Notes: generated from the letters alone by a model not told the origin. 64,000 nt of DNA from Oribacterium sp. NK2B42 (GCF_000424445.1 NZ_AUJX01000003.1:124001-188000), one strand, 5' to 3'; positions 40,318-49,380 are shown, counted from the stretch's first letter. A program made the numbers and translations.

Positions 40318-43300
40318 ATGGCTCGTTTTTGCAGGTATTGTGGAACAGAACTATCTGATAATGCAGTCTTTTGTAAGAACTGCGGAAGTCAGGTTCCTAA
40401 AGCAGAACAACAAAAGATACAACCTTTCGGTGATGATCAGGGGGCGGCAAAGCCAGCCCCCGTTTTCTGCCGCTATTGCGGCGGTGCTGTTACCAACGGT
40501 GCACCATTCTGCAAAAACTGCGGAGCAAGTCTGAAAGACGGAGGCGCAGGGCAGCAGGACATCCGGCAGCAAGCGACCGTTCAAAACAGGCCCAATCCAC
40601 AAAATCCCAACCAATACCGGGCACAGATGAATAATCAGCCTCAGGTGCAAAGGCCTCAGGATTATGGGCAGTATAACCGGAACGCAGGGCAGCAGAGTAA
40701 TACTCTATATTCCAATGGTCCTCGTCGTCGAAATCCTTTGAAGCCTTTGATTGCTGCAGTTCTCGTGCTGGCACTTTTTGTGTCCTTCGTTTACCCGGGT
40801 TTCGTCCGTACACGTTTGTTTGGGAGCGGCTCAGACAAGGAAACCGGAGGCTTGATACTGACTCCTCCGGAGAAGGATCCCGACAAACGAAACACAGGAA
40901 ATAACAGCAACGGTAACCTAAAGATAGAATATGATCTCCCCACAGAAGAAGAACTGGAAGCGGAATACGCAGAGATCGATGCGGCTTTAGAAAACGGAAC
41001 TCTATTTGCAGATGATCTAAGCATTGAAAGTGATCCGCACCCGGAGTACAAATGGCTCTATAGCAGTGAAGATGGCTGGAATGTGTCGGATGACAGCGAA
41101 AAGGCACCGAAGCAGCAGCCGAAGATACTCCCTAAAGGAACCAGTAAAGCCTTCCGTATGGAAACTCCCTACGGCGTTACTGTCTCTGCCGAGGAGAATG
41201 AACTTGATAAGGACAGGACATTTACACTGGAACCCGTAAGCGGAGAGCAGATTGAACAACTCGAAGAAGTGTTTGTCAAAGACATAGAAGGACCGGGAAT
41301 GATTATGGATGCCTGGGAACTGGATGCGGGACTTGAAGACGATGAAGCTTTTTCCGGACATTTTACATTGGAACTTGACCTGGATAAAATGGGCGTAACT
41401 AAAGATGAATATCCATTTCTTCGTTTTTACAGAGTGGATGGTTCCGGCATCTGGTATGAGTACGCAAGTCAGATTGAAGGTAACAAAGCAGTTATCAATT
41501 CAAACCAGAACAGTTTCTTTATATCTGCGTTGGTAACTGGCGGTGTGATTCTTGCTGCCACAGCCATAATAGACGGGATTTATCATTATAGTGGAGGAGC
41601 ATATCTGAATCCGTTTACCGGAACTTTCCCGATTTATTATAAAGATACTGCGGTTATGACGATCATGTTGGACCGCGAACAGTTTAAAGACATCCTGCTG
41701 TTAGGCAATACAACTTACTATAATGATCTAAAAGACCAGGCTAAGTTGGATGCGATTAAAGAGACTCTGAAAAAACATAATTTATCAGACAAAAACATAA
41801 AAACCTCAGTGGATTTTTCCAATTATGTCGTAAAACTTAGAAATAATCCGGAAACTGAAGCTGAATCCACAAAGATCAATTCCACTTTTAAAAGTATCTA
41901 TAAAAAGCTGCTAAATGATAAAGTAGAAAACGATCCTGATTATGTACGCGTTAAGGCTAATCTCAAAGCATATAATGATGCTGTTAAAGCAGGAGAGACT
42001 CCTCCGGAAATTGAACAGGTTGAAAAGGTTTGTGAACACGCTGTCAGGGCTTGGGCATGGCTGACAGAAGTCCTGAAAGTAAAATTGCCTTCATGGTACA
42101 AATTACGAATCGAACTTAGCGGAGAAGAACGAACTTCCTACGGAGTGACACTAAGTCCTTATCTGGGTCACCCATATATTGTCATTTTTATGGGTATGTT
42201 GGGAAGCGGAACCAGCCTTACCTATGACAGGCTTCTATGCACTCTCTGTCATGAGATGTTTCATATCAGTCAGAGAAAATACGCCTGGGATACCATGGCA
42301 AATTATAAGTTTGATGAAATGTCAGCTCAGGATGTAGAGGGGATGGCATGTGACTACTTTAAAACCAAGAAAATCATTGTTTCCAATAAGGATCAGATAC
42401 TAACCAATCTGACCGATGCATGGTATTTTGCACTACCTTTAAATGATTTCAGTACAACCTATCCGGAAGGAAAGATTTCTGTTTCAGGATCAAAGAAGGC
42501 AGACGCCTCATACCCGGTTGCACCCTTCCTTACTTTTCTGCGCTCAAAGTACGTAAAACCTGAAAAGACCTACTCCGAGATAATGAACTCCTATGGAGAA
42601 ACATGGAAACGCGGAAAAGTAACCTATATCATGAAAACCGCATTCGGACTGAGTGACGATGAGAAGGATCTGACTCAGGCATACAGGTTATTTGCCAAAA
42701 GGAATCAGACAAGATTTTATTTGGAAGCATTGAAACCAAACATAAACACAGTCTTTTCACCAATAGTAGAATTAAATGGTAAAAAAGAAATAAATCTTTG
42801 GAACAAGAATTATACCATCAGAGTACGAAGGGTACAGCCGAAAAACCTTGTGAAAGCAGGAGATGAGTATGCCCTGGCACTGAAATATCATGATAATTAT
42901 GCCTATGTGATGCCTGATTTTGATATTGAACCCCTGAATATGAGACGCGACAGAGAATATAAGATATACAGTGACGGAATTTTTATTGAACCCAGGAAAG
43001 CATCCGGGAAAGAAACCGTTTATCTGATGGAAGTAGACGGTGGAACAGGACCTGTGATGGGGGATAAGATCTGGAACAGTAAATCTAGCGTATATACACT
43101 TTATCTGATGGTGAAGCCGGAGCAGCCTGAGGTCGAGAAAAAAGGAAATGTACTTGAACTGAAGTTTCCGGACTTAGGTGAGGAGCCTGAAAAAGAAATA
43201 ATTGACAGTTATGTTGTAACACTCCGTACCGGAAAGACCGACGTCCTGCAGCAACAGTTTACAAAAAAAGCTATCAAGGACGCAGATGGGAAGCCGCTTA

Positions 43301-44052
43301 CACTAGATATTTCCAAGCTTAAAATAAAAGGCAATGAGCTGACTGATGAAGAACGAAAGAATCTGGTAGTGATCATCCAGGAATGTGTGGAGAACACATA
43401 TAAATCTGGGAAGCCGTGTCTTGGTCCCGAATCGGATCCTGTTCCTCTGGAGAATGACATTTACGGCACCTGGGAATTTGTTTCAGATATTCAGGAATAC
43501 AGCTCACCTCTCCTTGGCGGTATGGTGGACCTTCAGAACAAGACCATCAGCCGTCAGAACCTTGGTCCGGACGCTCCTCAGGAAGCAAAGCAGCAGGTTA
43601 AGGACTTTACGGATCAGTATTATCAGAAACAGAATGAGATCTCCAATTCTGTATCAAAGGGCAAGATGATCGTCCGTCCGACTATAGAGCTTGATGTGGC
43701 AGAAGTTTCCCTTAAGTTCCCGGAAGCACCGGAAGAGCTTTATAAGGGTACCTATAACCGGAAGACGATGCAGCTGACCCTGGAACGGAAAAATACTCTG
43801 TATTCATTTACCGGAGCAGATAAGGAATATAATGCCCTGCAAAATGATTATCACAAGAAGATCGAAAGTGGAACCTATGACCTTAAGGATTTCGGACTTG
43901 CACCGGGTATGGTGCTTCAGATCGCATCAGAACCTGACAAGAAAAATCCGTCGAAAACCATCATGACCTTCACCGGCGATTTGGATGTAAACAACCAGCT
44001 CGTCAAACTTAAATCAAAGCTAAGCGGCACCAAGCTTTCAGACGAGTATTGA
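40318..44052 (+). CDS. Giant double zinc-ribbon membrane protein with a metallopeptidase-like HExxH motif
   Basis: A 1244-residue protein, the largest of the operon. Two zinc ribbons (Cys 5, 8, 19, 22 and Cys 51, 54, 65, 68) and a Gln/Asn-rich linker precede a membrane segment at about 142-163 (LIAAVLVLALFVSFVYPGFV). The remaining ~1080 residues should lie outside. A middle domain carries LCHEMFHISQRKYAW: His 645, Glu 646 and His 649, with Glu 674 in DVEGMACDYF as a probable third zinc ligand, a gluzincin pattern. Later parts look like repeated beta-sandwich domains. The start follows GGGAGGAAG. Function not known; peptidase activity is inference. Confidence 0.75.
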   Translation: MARFCRYCGTELSDNAVFCKNCGSQVPKAEQQKIQPFGDDQGAAKPAPVFCRYCGGAVTNGAPFCKNCGASLKDGGAGQQDIRQQATVQNRPNPQNPNQYRAQMNNQPQVQRPQDYGQYNRNAGQQSNTLYSNGPRRRNPLKPLIAAVLVLALFVSFVYPGFVRTRLFGSGSDKETGGLILTPPEKDPDKRNTGNNSNGNLKIEYDLPTEEELEAEYAEIDAALENGTLFADDLSIESDPHPEYKWLYSSEDGWNVSDDSEKAPKQQPKILPKGTSKAFRMETPYGVTVSAEENELDKDRTFTLEPVSGEQIEQLEEVFVKDIEGPGMIMDAWELDAGLEDDEAFSGHFTLELDLDKMGVTKDEYPFLRFYRVDGSGIWYEYASQIEGNKAVINSNQNSFFISALVTGGVILAATAIIDGIYHYSGGAYLNPFTGTFPIYYKDTAVMTIMLDREQFKDILLLGNTTYYNDLKDQAKLDAIKETLKKHNLSDKNIKTSVDFSNYVVKLRNNPETEAESTKINSTFKSIYKKLLNDKVENDPDYVRVKANLKAYNDAVKAGETPPEIEQVEKVCEHAVRAWAWLTEVLKVKLPSWYKLRIELSGEERTSYGVTLSPYLGHPYIVIFMGMLGSGTSLTYDRLLCTLCHEMFHISQRKYAWDTMANYKFDEMSAQDVEGMACDYFKTKKIIVSNKDQILTNLTDAWYFALPLNDFSTTYPEGKISVSGSKKADASYPVAPFLTFLRSKYVKPEKTYSEIMNSYGETWKRGKVTYIMKTAFGLSDDEKDLTQAYRLFAKRNQTRFYLEALKPNINTVFSPIVELNGKKEINLWNKNYTIRVRRVQPKNLVKAGDEYALALKYHDNYAYVMPDFDIEPLNMRRDREYKIYSDGIFIEPRKASGKETVYLMEVDGGTGPVMGDKIWNSKSSVYTLYLMVKPEQPEVEKKGNVLELKFPDLGEEPEKEIIDSYVVTLRTGKTDVLQQQFTKKAIKDADGKPLTLDISKLKIKGNELTDEERKNLVVIIQECVENTYKSGKPCLGPESDPVPLENDIYGTWEFVSDIQEYSSPLLGGMVDLQNKTISRQNLGPDAPQEAKQQVKDFTDQYYQKQNEISNSVSKGKMIVRPTIELDVAEVSLKFPEAPEELYKGTYNRKTMQLTLERKNTLYSFTGADKEYNALQNDYHKKIESGTYDLKDFGLAPGMVLQIASEPDKKNPSKTIMTFTGDLDVNNQLVKLKSKLSGTKLSDEY

Positions 44053-44080
44053 TATTTATTAAAACTGCAAGAGTAATTCG

Positions 44081-44140
44081 GGAGCCAATTAGATCTGCAT
44101 CTGTATGTCAGAAACATACGTAGAAAAACATGCATTTATA
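44081..44140 (+). repeat. Repeated leader motif, copy B
   Basis: GGAGCCAATTAGATCTGCAT, TGTATGTCAGA, then AAAAACATGCATTTATAGAG up to the GGAGG of the lipoprotein gene. GTATGT/ACATAC can pair around CAGAA. The same elements, in order, occur at 51367. Confidence 0.6.
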
Positions 44141-44154
44141 GAGGAGGTATTACA

Positions 44155-45495
44155 ATGATCAAAACCGACTACAAATGTAAACATAGAAGAATTGCCCTTA
44201 TGACAGTGATCATAACCGCTGCGTTTTCTATTTCTGCCTGCAACGGCAAAAAAGACAACACAGGTTCAGACACCGGCAATGTAAACGGCTCTGACGCTTT
44301 CGGAGTATCCGGTAATGTCTCCGGCGGCGCATCCTCAAACGGTCCGGAAGGAAAAGATGATGTAGAAAAGTCAATCCGGAGTATGGCCGCTGAATACGGA
44401 GTAGATATGCCTGAAGGCATCGTGTCCCTTGCCGATCCCAACGAAATCTATGAGTCCGACAATATGATACAAATGAAGAATAACGATCTTTTCATCGCCA
44501 TGAAAACAGCTTCGGACTGGGTGGATTCGGAGGCAGGGCTCTCCTCCGGAAAGAAATATATTTCTGTACCACTTGAGCTAAACGATTACGGCTTCGGAAC
44601 AACCAGGACAATTCCGGATGCATCTCATTTTTATATCATTGAAGCAAAGGACGGAAACGGTACGATACTAAATCTCGGTGCGCAGGGTCTGAGACCAAAG
44701 ACCGACATGCCAGTTTCTGAGATCAAATCAGACCCGGAGCAGTACTATACTTCGGAAAAACCTTATGATGCACCAAATGCCAACGTAGGCATGAATCTCT
44801 GGCTGCTTTATGAAGTACCGGCTGACACAAAGGAGATCACTGTGGCCTGCTGGATCAATGACGAGTTTTCAAAGCCTTTTGATGCAGCTTTCCGTCTTAA
44901 GGTTAAGGAGAAGCAGGTCTCTCAGAATTTTGAGAACCAGTCCAGGGAGGAGATTCTTAAGGCAGTACAAACAGAGGAACGTCCCGTTCTTTCAGAAAAG
45001 TCCGACGGAAACATTAACAAAGGCAGCAAGTCCTCCGGCAAAGCCACCCTGAATGATTTCGGCTGGTATTTCGAGGATGACTTCCCAATCGACGGCAATG
45101 TCCTCACTGAGCTTCAGGATCTGGGCGGAAAATGGAAAGGAATCATCAACGTCGTCACACCAAAGGAAGAAGGAGACCAGTGCAGAATGCTTGTTGGTGA
45201 TGTTGAAGTCCAGTATATGGGATACAAAGTGACAGTCCTTATGACTCCGAGGGAACGCTACGAATTCATGGTAAACAACCCGGAGGACATGATCACACTT
45301 GAAACAAAGCAGGATATAGGTGCTATGGTCATGGAGGGCGACTGGAATGACGAGGCCGGCTATATCGATGCCGAAACCGAAGGCGGCCTGGGCGTAGTGA
45401 TCTACGATTTTGTAGAGGCAGGCGGCGTCCGGTATGCAATGGGAAAAGTATTTAACTCAGATAACGAGATCGGAGAGATTGCTATGTTCCGCTGA
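44155..45495 (+). CDS. Lipoprotein of unknown function
   Basis: A 446-residue lipoprotein: a charged N-terminus, hydrophobic IALMTVIITAAF, lipobox SISAC (Cys about 29), then a Ser/Gly/Asn-rich linker. Two beta-rich domains follow: ISVPLELNDYGFGTTRTIPD with LWLLYEVPADTKEITVACWI, and FGWYFEDDFPIDGNVLTELQ with YKVTVLMTPRERYEFMVNNP. I do not recognise either. The gene is fourth in the sigma-54 type operon, though its own leader motif may give extra control. AGAGGAGGTATT is the ribosome binding site. It lies 13 bases before the next gene. Confidence 0.7.
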   Translation: MIKTDYKCKHRRIALMTVIITAAFSISACNGKKDNTGSDTGNVNGSDAFGVSGNVSGGASSNGPEGKDDVEKSIRSMAAEYGVDMPEGIVSLADPNEIYESDNMIQMKNNDLFIAMKTASDWVDSEAGLSSGKKYISVPLELNDYGFGTTRTIPDASHFYIIEAKDGNGTILNLGAQGLRPKTDMPVSEIKSDPEQYYTSEKPYDAPNANVGMNLWLLYEVPADTKEITVACWINDEFSKPFDAAFRLKVKEKQVSQNFENQSREEILKAVQTEERPVLSEKSDGNINKGSKSSGKATLNDFGWYFEDDFPIDGNVLTELQDLGGKWKGIINVVTPKEEGDQCRMLVGDVEVQYMGYKVTVLMTPRERYEFMVNNPEDMITLETKQDIGAMVMEGDWNDEAGYIDAETEGGLGVVIYDFVEAGGVRYAMGKVFNSDNEIGEIAMFR

Positions 45496-45508
45496 GGGAG
45501 GAAGATGT

Positions 45509-46411
45509 ATGGAATATAACCAGAATAACGGAGCTAATGTTAAACCAAAATCCAAGTTACCTGTAGCGCTGATACTCGGACTCGGCATGATCGTTTTTGT
45601 CGCAGTGGTTTTTGCGGTGGTTTTTCATTCAATGTTTGATGACAGCGATATGAAGCCCTTTGGCGGTGCAAAAGTCAAAGAGCAGAAGATATGGGAAACC
45701 GACGGCCTGATCGTGTCTGCCATAGAGCTTGGATATATGGACGGTGACAGGAAGGAACAGCCTGCACTGTTTCTGAAGATAAATAACGGTACATCACAGG
45801 ATCTTGTACTTCGGTGCGATGCACTTTCGGTAAACAATACTGCCATGCATACAGCATTGGCAGCAGAAGCAGCTGCAGGAAATGTGGTTGATACAGCCCT
45901 GCCTCTGGATCGCAGAAGCCTTTACGATCTTCAGATAAGAACTGTGGGGGAGATAGTGGCAAAGCTCTCGGCCTGTGAAAAAGGTTCCGGTAATGTCCTC
46001 TATTCTTCAGGTCCTCTAACCATCAAAACCAGTAAGGCGAAAAAGGCAGATGAACCGAAGTATCCCTACTCGGTAAACACTTTTTACGAAAAGGACGGTA
46101 TCAAGCTGGCAACCACAAGCCTTTTCCCGGCTTACACCGATGCCAGCAGTGCAGTGGGATTTTATGTGAAAAACAGCACAGACCGTGATATCCTGATCAG
46201 CCAGAAGGAAGCCGCAGTAAACGGTACACCTTATCAAAGAACCGGAAGCTTCGTATTTCCTTCAGGAACTGAGGGAACCTTCTATCTCGAACTGGACTGG
46301 GCAGAGCTGGAGGCTGTACTTCCCATGAAGGAACTGACCGGCACAGTTGAAATAAGCTATGCTGAGGATGACGGAAAAATCGCTGAAGCGAAATTCAGCT
46401 TCATACCGTAA
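45509..46411 (+). CDS. Single-pass membrane protein with an extracellular beta-sandwich
   Basis: A 300-residue protein with a short basic N-terminus, a membrane segment at about 17-42 (LPVALILGLGMIVFVAVVFA) and an outer region of two Ig-like/DUF4352-like halves (VSAIELGYMDGDRKEQPALF, LKINNGTSQDLVLRCDALSV; YEKDGIKLATTSLFPAYTDA, VGFYVKNSTDRDILISQKEA). No catalytic motif. The ATG at 45509 follows GAGGGAGGAAG. Function unknown; a surface partner of its neighbours. Confidence 0.7.
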   Translation: MEYNQNNGANVKPKSKLPVALILGLGMIVFVAVVFAVVFHSMFDDSDMKPFGGAKVKEQKIWETDGLIVSAIELGYMDGDRKEQPALFLKINNGTSQDLVLRCDALSVNNTAMHTALAAEAAAGNVVDTALPLDRRSLYDLQIRTVGEIVAKLSACEKGSGNVLYSSGPLTIKTSKAKKADEPKYPYSVNTFYEKDGIKLATTSLFPAYTDASSAVGFYVKNSTDRDILISQKEAAVNGTPYQRTGSFVFPSGTEGTFYLELDWAELEAVLPMKELTGTVEISYAEDDGKIAEAKFSFIP

Positions 46412-46431
46412 AAAATTCAAAAACAACTAAA

Positions 46432-46527
46432 AGCCCCTACTATCCGCCGGGTCATCCACCGGTGCCGGTTCTTGACGGCGAGAACCGTCACCTGTGGATG
46501 ACCCGGCAGGCAACAGGTGCCGGGGCT
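46432..46527 (+). other. Large multi-branched intergenic hairpin
   Basis: Nested arms: AGCCCC/GGGGCT (46432-46437, 46522-46527), GCCGGGTCATCCAC/GTGGATGACCCGGC (46446-46459, 46494-46507, 14 pairs), GGTG/CACC (46461-46464, 46489-46492) and GGTTCT/AGAACC (46467-46472, 46481-46486). No T-tract follows. It stands between two operon genes, so it may block or time read-through, or protect the upstream mRNA from decay. Confidence 0.7.
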
Positions 46528-46553
46528 GACAATGACATAAAGGGAGGAAATAT

Positions 46554-47801
46554 ATGGACAGAACCGGAGGCGGCGGAAGCCGGCAAAGAAATACGACAAG
46601 CGGATCAAGCCGTGTATCCACTAGAGGCAGCGGGCTGGGTCTCGGAGGACCGGTTGGTAATTCCGGCGGTTACAGCGGAAGACCCGGACTTGGTAACAGA
46701 GGAGGCAATAGTGGCTGTGGCTGCGGTGGATGCGGCTGCGTGCCGGTGATGATCTTTGCGGTTATCATCATCGTTGCAATGATATATAATGGCGGATCCC
46801 AACTTATCTCCACTGTACTTCATACAGCAGCGAACAAGGTGGAGGACGGAAGCGTAAAGGATGGTATCGATACAGGTATAGATGCCATACAGCAGGCAGT
46901 GCAGGGCATTGGTAACGGTTCCGGAGAAAACAACAGCGGGAAAGCAGGACTTGTCTCCGGCAGCAGTCCGGTAGATGCACTGCAGTCTGCGAAAAATCTG
47001 CTGACCAATTCTTATCAGAACGGAAGTCTGCTTCCTCTTTCCGGAGGCAACGGTTTTCTTCCGAGTCTCGCTGCCGGGACAGCTTTGTCTCAGGCCGCAG
47101 GAGGCATCACCAATGGCAGCAGCAATGCAAGCTACGCTGATCCTGAAGGAAAAGCCATTGATGAATCGCACCTTGTATGGTCCCGTAACAAAAAAGGACA
47201 GCAGGTGCTTATCCTGACAGATGAAGAATGGGATGCGGTAGAGTATGTGAAACTCAATGTGTTTGTTGATACCGGAAGTGCATTCATCGACCTAGGTCTA
47301 GATAATCTCTATGATTTTGACGATGACCTTAACCTTATAGGCGAATACGACGATACCTGGCTGTCCCTCGACAAGCATGTTGTGGCCTATTATCAACTGG
47401 ACGGCTGGCACGAAGGCAGCAGATACCAGTCCCGTGGATATATCCCGGCTTTTATAAATGGTAAGCATGCAAACATCGTTCTGCAATTCGACAACACGAA
47501 CCCGGACGGAAAGATCCTGGGAATAAAGCCTCTGCCTGACAGCCCCGGGGGAGACCTTTCCTCAGAAGAAATGTGCAGCGGACTGGAGCCTCTGAACGAG
47601 GGAGATCTCATAGAGCCCATCTGTGACATTTATTCCTATGAAGGTGACTTTATAGACAACTATTTCCTGGGTGATGGCTTTGAAATTGGAGCCAAACCTC
47701 TGATCGCCAACATTGCCCTTGAAGAAGGAACTGTCACCAGTGTGGCATACCGACTGACGGATTATGATGGCCATCACTACTGGACACCGCTCATCGAATA
47801 A
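46554..47801 (+). CDS. Gly-rich membrane protein with a clostripain C-terminal-like domain
   Basis: A 415-residue protein. Residues 1-50 are Gly/Ser/Arg-rich, then CGCGGCGCVP (four Cys just before the membrane), a membrane segment at about 60-76 (VMIFAVIIIVAMIY) and a stalk. From about residue 210 the outer domain (VLILTDEEWDAVEYVKLNVF, IDLGLDNLYDFDDDLNLIGE, WLSLDKHVVAYYQLDGW, GYIPAFINGKHANIVLQFDN) resembles the C-terminal domain of clostripain-family (C11) proteins, but no caspase-like protease domain is present. Last gene of the operon; GGGAGGAAAT precedes the ATG and a strong terminator follows. Confidence 0.72.
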   Translation: MDRTGGGGSRQRNTTSGSSRVSTRGSGLGLGGPVGNSGGYSGRPGLGNRGGNSGCGCGGCGCVPVMIFAVIIIVAMIYNGGSQLISTVLHTAANKVEDGSVKDGIDTGIDAIQQAVQGIGNGSGENNSGKAGLVSGSSPVDALQSAKNLLTNSYQNGSLLPLSGGNGFLPSLAAGTALSQAAGGITNGSSNASYADPEGKAIDESHLVWSRNKKGQQVLILTDEEWDAVEYVKLNVFVDTGSAFIDLGLDNLYDFDDDLNLIGEYDDTWLSLDKHVVAYYQLDGWHEGSRYQSRGYIPAFINGKHANIVLQFDNTNPDGKILGIKPLPDSPGGDLSSEEMCSGLEPLNEGDLIEPICDIYSYEGDFIDNYFLGDGFEIGAKPLIANIALEEGTVTSVAYRLTDYDGHHYWTPLIE

Positions 47802-47823
47802 AAAAATTATTATTTCTATTAAG

Positions 47824-47860
47824 AATAACGGGTATCTTTTTCGATACCTGTTATTTTTTT
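47824..47860 (+). terminator. Terminator of the zinc-ribbon/GTPase operon
   Basis: AATAACGGGTATC (47824-47836) pairs with GATACCTGTTATT (47843-47855), with a T7 tail. It ends the region-2 operon. Confidence 0.88.
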
Positions 47861-47924
47861 AGGTGTTAATGCCGATATAAAACTCACCATTTGTATGTAA
47901 ATCTTCAAAAGCAATTTTTATATA

Positions 47925-48074
47925 CAGCAGGTAATAGACGGAATCGATCAGATCTCTTCTGTTGTACAGACAAACTCAGCTACTGCAGAACAAAGTGCAG
48001 CAGCCAGCCTGGAGCTTTACACTCAGGCAGAAAGACTGGATGATCTTGTATCAAAGTTCCAGTTAAAGAATTAA
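47925..48074 (+). pseudogene. Methyl-accepting chemotaxis protein, C-terminal remnant
   Basis: Forty-nine codons give QVIDGIDQISSVVQTNSATA, EQSAAASLELYTQAERLDDL and VSKFQLKN, the end of the signalling domain of an MCP. The rest of the receptor is missing and no start codon is present. Confidence 0.88.
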
Positions 48075-48082
48075 GCTTCTTT

Positions 48083-48126
48083 CAAAATCCGTGTTTGATC
48101 CGATATTGTTTCAAACACGGATTTTG
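48083..48126. terminator. 16-bp stem terminator
   Basis: CAAAATCCGTGTTTGA (48083-48098) pairs perfectly with TCAAACACGGATTTTG (48111-48126). The outer A4/T4 give short T-tracts on both strands. It separates the MCP remnant from the GGDEF gene. Confidence 0.78.
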
Positions 48127-48148
48127 ATAAGCTATGGAGGCGGTTTTT

Positions 48149-49198
48149 ATGTTTCTGAATATGAAAAGAGCAAAACTCCTGGCCTTAGGGATGGCAATAT
48201 GTTTTTTACTTATACATATTTTGATGTTCAATGTATTTTTACAATGCAACGTCGTCCCTATGGCAAGATTCAATATATTCAGCATAGCTTTTTATCTGTC
48301 AATGCTTTTCGTTGTACATAAAGGCTGGCTTCCTTTTTATACCTATGCTGTTTATACGGAAGTTGCGGCGCACATGACCCTGGCTGTGATTCTTACAGGC
48401 TGGGAAAGCGGATTCCAGGTTACATTGATCGGTATGAACGTACTAGCTTTTTATGCTGAATATACCGGTCGTGTACTGAAGCTTAAGTTTTTGCCCGTAC
48501 TTCCTTTAAGCATAGTTGGTATGTTCCTGTACCTCTGGTCATGTGTATACCTGCATTATCACCCTGCTCCTTATGCTTTGCCCGAAATAGCTGAATTACG
48601 GTTATCGCTCCTGTGGGGAATCATAGTCTTTGTAGTCTGTATTTTTATATTGCAGCTAATGGTCATAATAGCCCATACATCACAGGAAAAGCTTGGATAT
48701 CAGCTATCACATGATCAACTGACCGGTTTGCCAAACAGATATTATCTTTCAAAGAAATTTGAAACACTGCGAAAGAATGATAAAACCTATTGGATTGCCA
48801 TCAGCGACATAGATGATTTCAAAAAGATAAACGATAACTATGGGCATGATTGTGGTGACTATATTCTCAAAACAGTTGGAGAAATTTTATCTTCAAAAGG
48901 AGTTAAATGCAGCCGCTGGGGTGGAGAAGAATACATGTTTGCAGAAGAACAATCGGAAACCATACCGGATGAGTTTTCATTTTTGGATAGTTTAAGGCGA
49001 GACATAGCTTCATATCCATTTATTTACGATGGAAAGAATATCGGTGTCACCATGACCTTTGGTCTGGCTCTTTCCTCAGGAAGAGATGATATAGAAGCTG
49101 TTATCCGTGATGCCGATGCAAAACTCTATGAAGGAAAACATCGCGGCAAAAACATAGTAGTGGATGCAAACAATTCTCTTGAAGAACAGAAGTCTTAA
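48149..49198 (+). CDS. Membrane GGDEF-domain protein (diguanylate cyclase)
   Basis: A 349-residue protein. The N-terminal ~175 residues have about six membrane segments (a MASE-like sensor). The C-terminal GGDEF domain shows DQLTGLPNRYYLSKKFE, SDIDDFKKINDNYGHDCGDY and RWGGEEYMFAEE. The signature is GGEEY, close to the active GGEEF. No EAL domain. It should make cyclic di-GMP from two GTP. The start at 48149 follows GGAGGCGG; 48134 is too far upstream. Confidence 0.88.
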   Translation: MFLNMKRAKLLALGMAICFLLIHILMFNVFLQCNVVPMARFNIFSIAFYLSMLFVVHKGWLPFYTYAVYTEVAAHMTLAVILTGWESGFQVTLIGMNVLAFYAEYTGRVLKLKFLPVLPLSIVGMFLYLWSCVYLHYHPAPYALPEIAELRLSLLWGIIVFVVCIFILQLMVIIAHTSQEKLGYQLSHDQLTGLPNRYYLSKKFETLRKNDKTYWIAISDIDDFKKINDNYGHDCGDYILKTVGEILSSKGVKCSRWGGEEYMFAEEQSETIPDEFSFLDSLRRDIASYPFIYDGKNIGVTMTFGLALSSGRDDIEAVIRDADAKLYEGKHRGKNIVVDANNSLEEQKS

Positions 49199-49256
49199 AA
49201 AACCTCTTGCAAAGGAATATTTATTATGTTAATATTCCATCCAGAAAACAGAAACG

Positions 49257-49284
49257 ACGTGTTACTGGTAAAGCAGGCAAGATC
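49257..49284 (+). promoter_or_regulatory. LicT/BglG-type RNA antiterminator (RAT)
   Basis: GTGTTACTGGTAAAGCAGGC followed by AAGATC matches the LicT RAT consensus GGATTGTTACTGnnnnnGCAGGCAAAACC in sequence and spacing. It lies just before an overlapping intrinsic terminator, upstream of the beta-glucoside PTS gene. The LicT-type protein at 52872 is its probable reader. Confidence 0.88.
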
Positions 49285-49287
49285 GAG

Positions 49288-49334
49288 TTAATCAATCCGA
49301 AGTCTCTTCGGGTTTATTGATTCGGTCTTTTTTT
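49288..49334 (+). terminator. Conditional terminator of the beta-glucoside operon
   Basis: AATCAAT and ATTGATT with an inner CCGAAG/CTTCGG stem, followed by T7 (49328-49334). It is used when the RAT is not bound and stops transcription before the PTS gene at 49381. Confidence 0.82.
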
Positions 49335-49380
49335 GCGTTTAAATGCCTTATCAGAGCACGCAAAATACAAGGAGGCTATT

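Noticed and set aside
40301-40534. A 77-residue frame beginning just before the large zinc-ribbon gene
   Set aside because: It is a different frame of the same DNA as the 1244-residue gene, whose Cys-rich ribbons are clearly the real product.
46432-46527. Intrinsic terminator between 45509 and 46554 genes
   Set aside because: The stem is long but no T-run follows, so it cannot be called a normal terminator.
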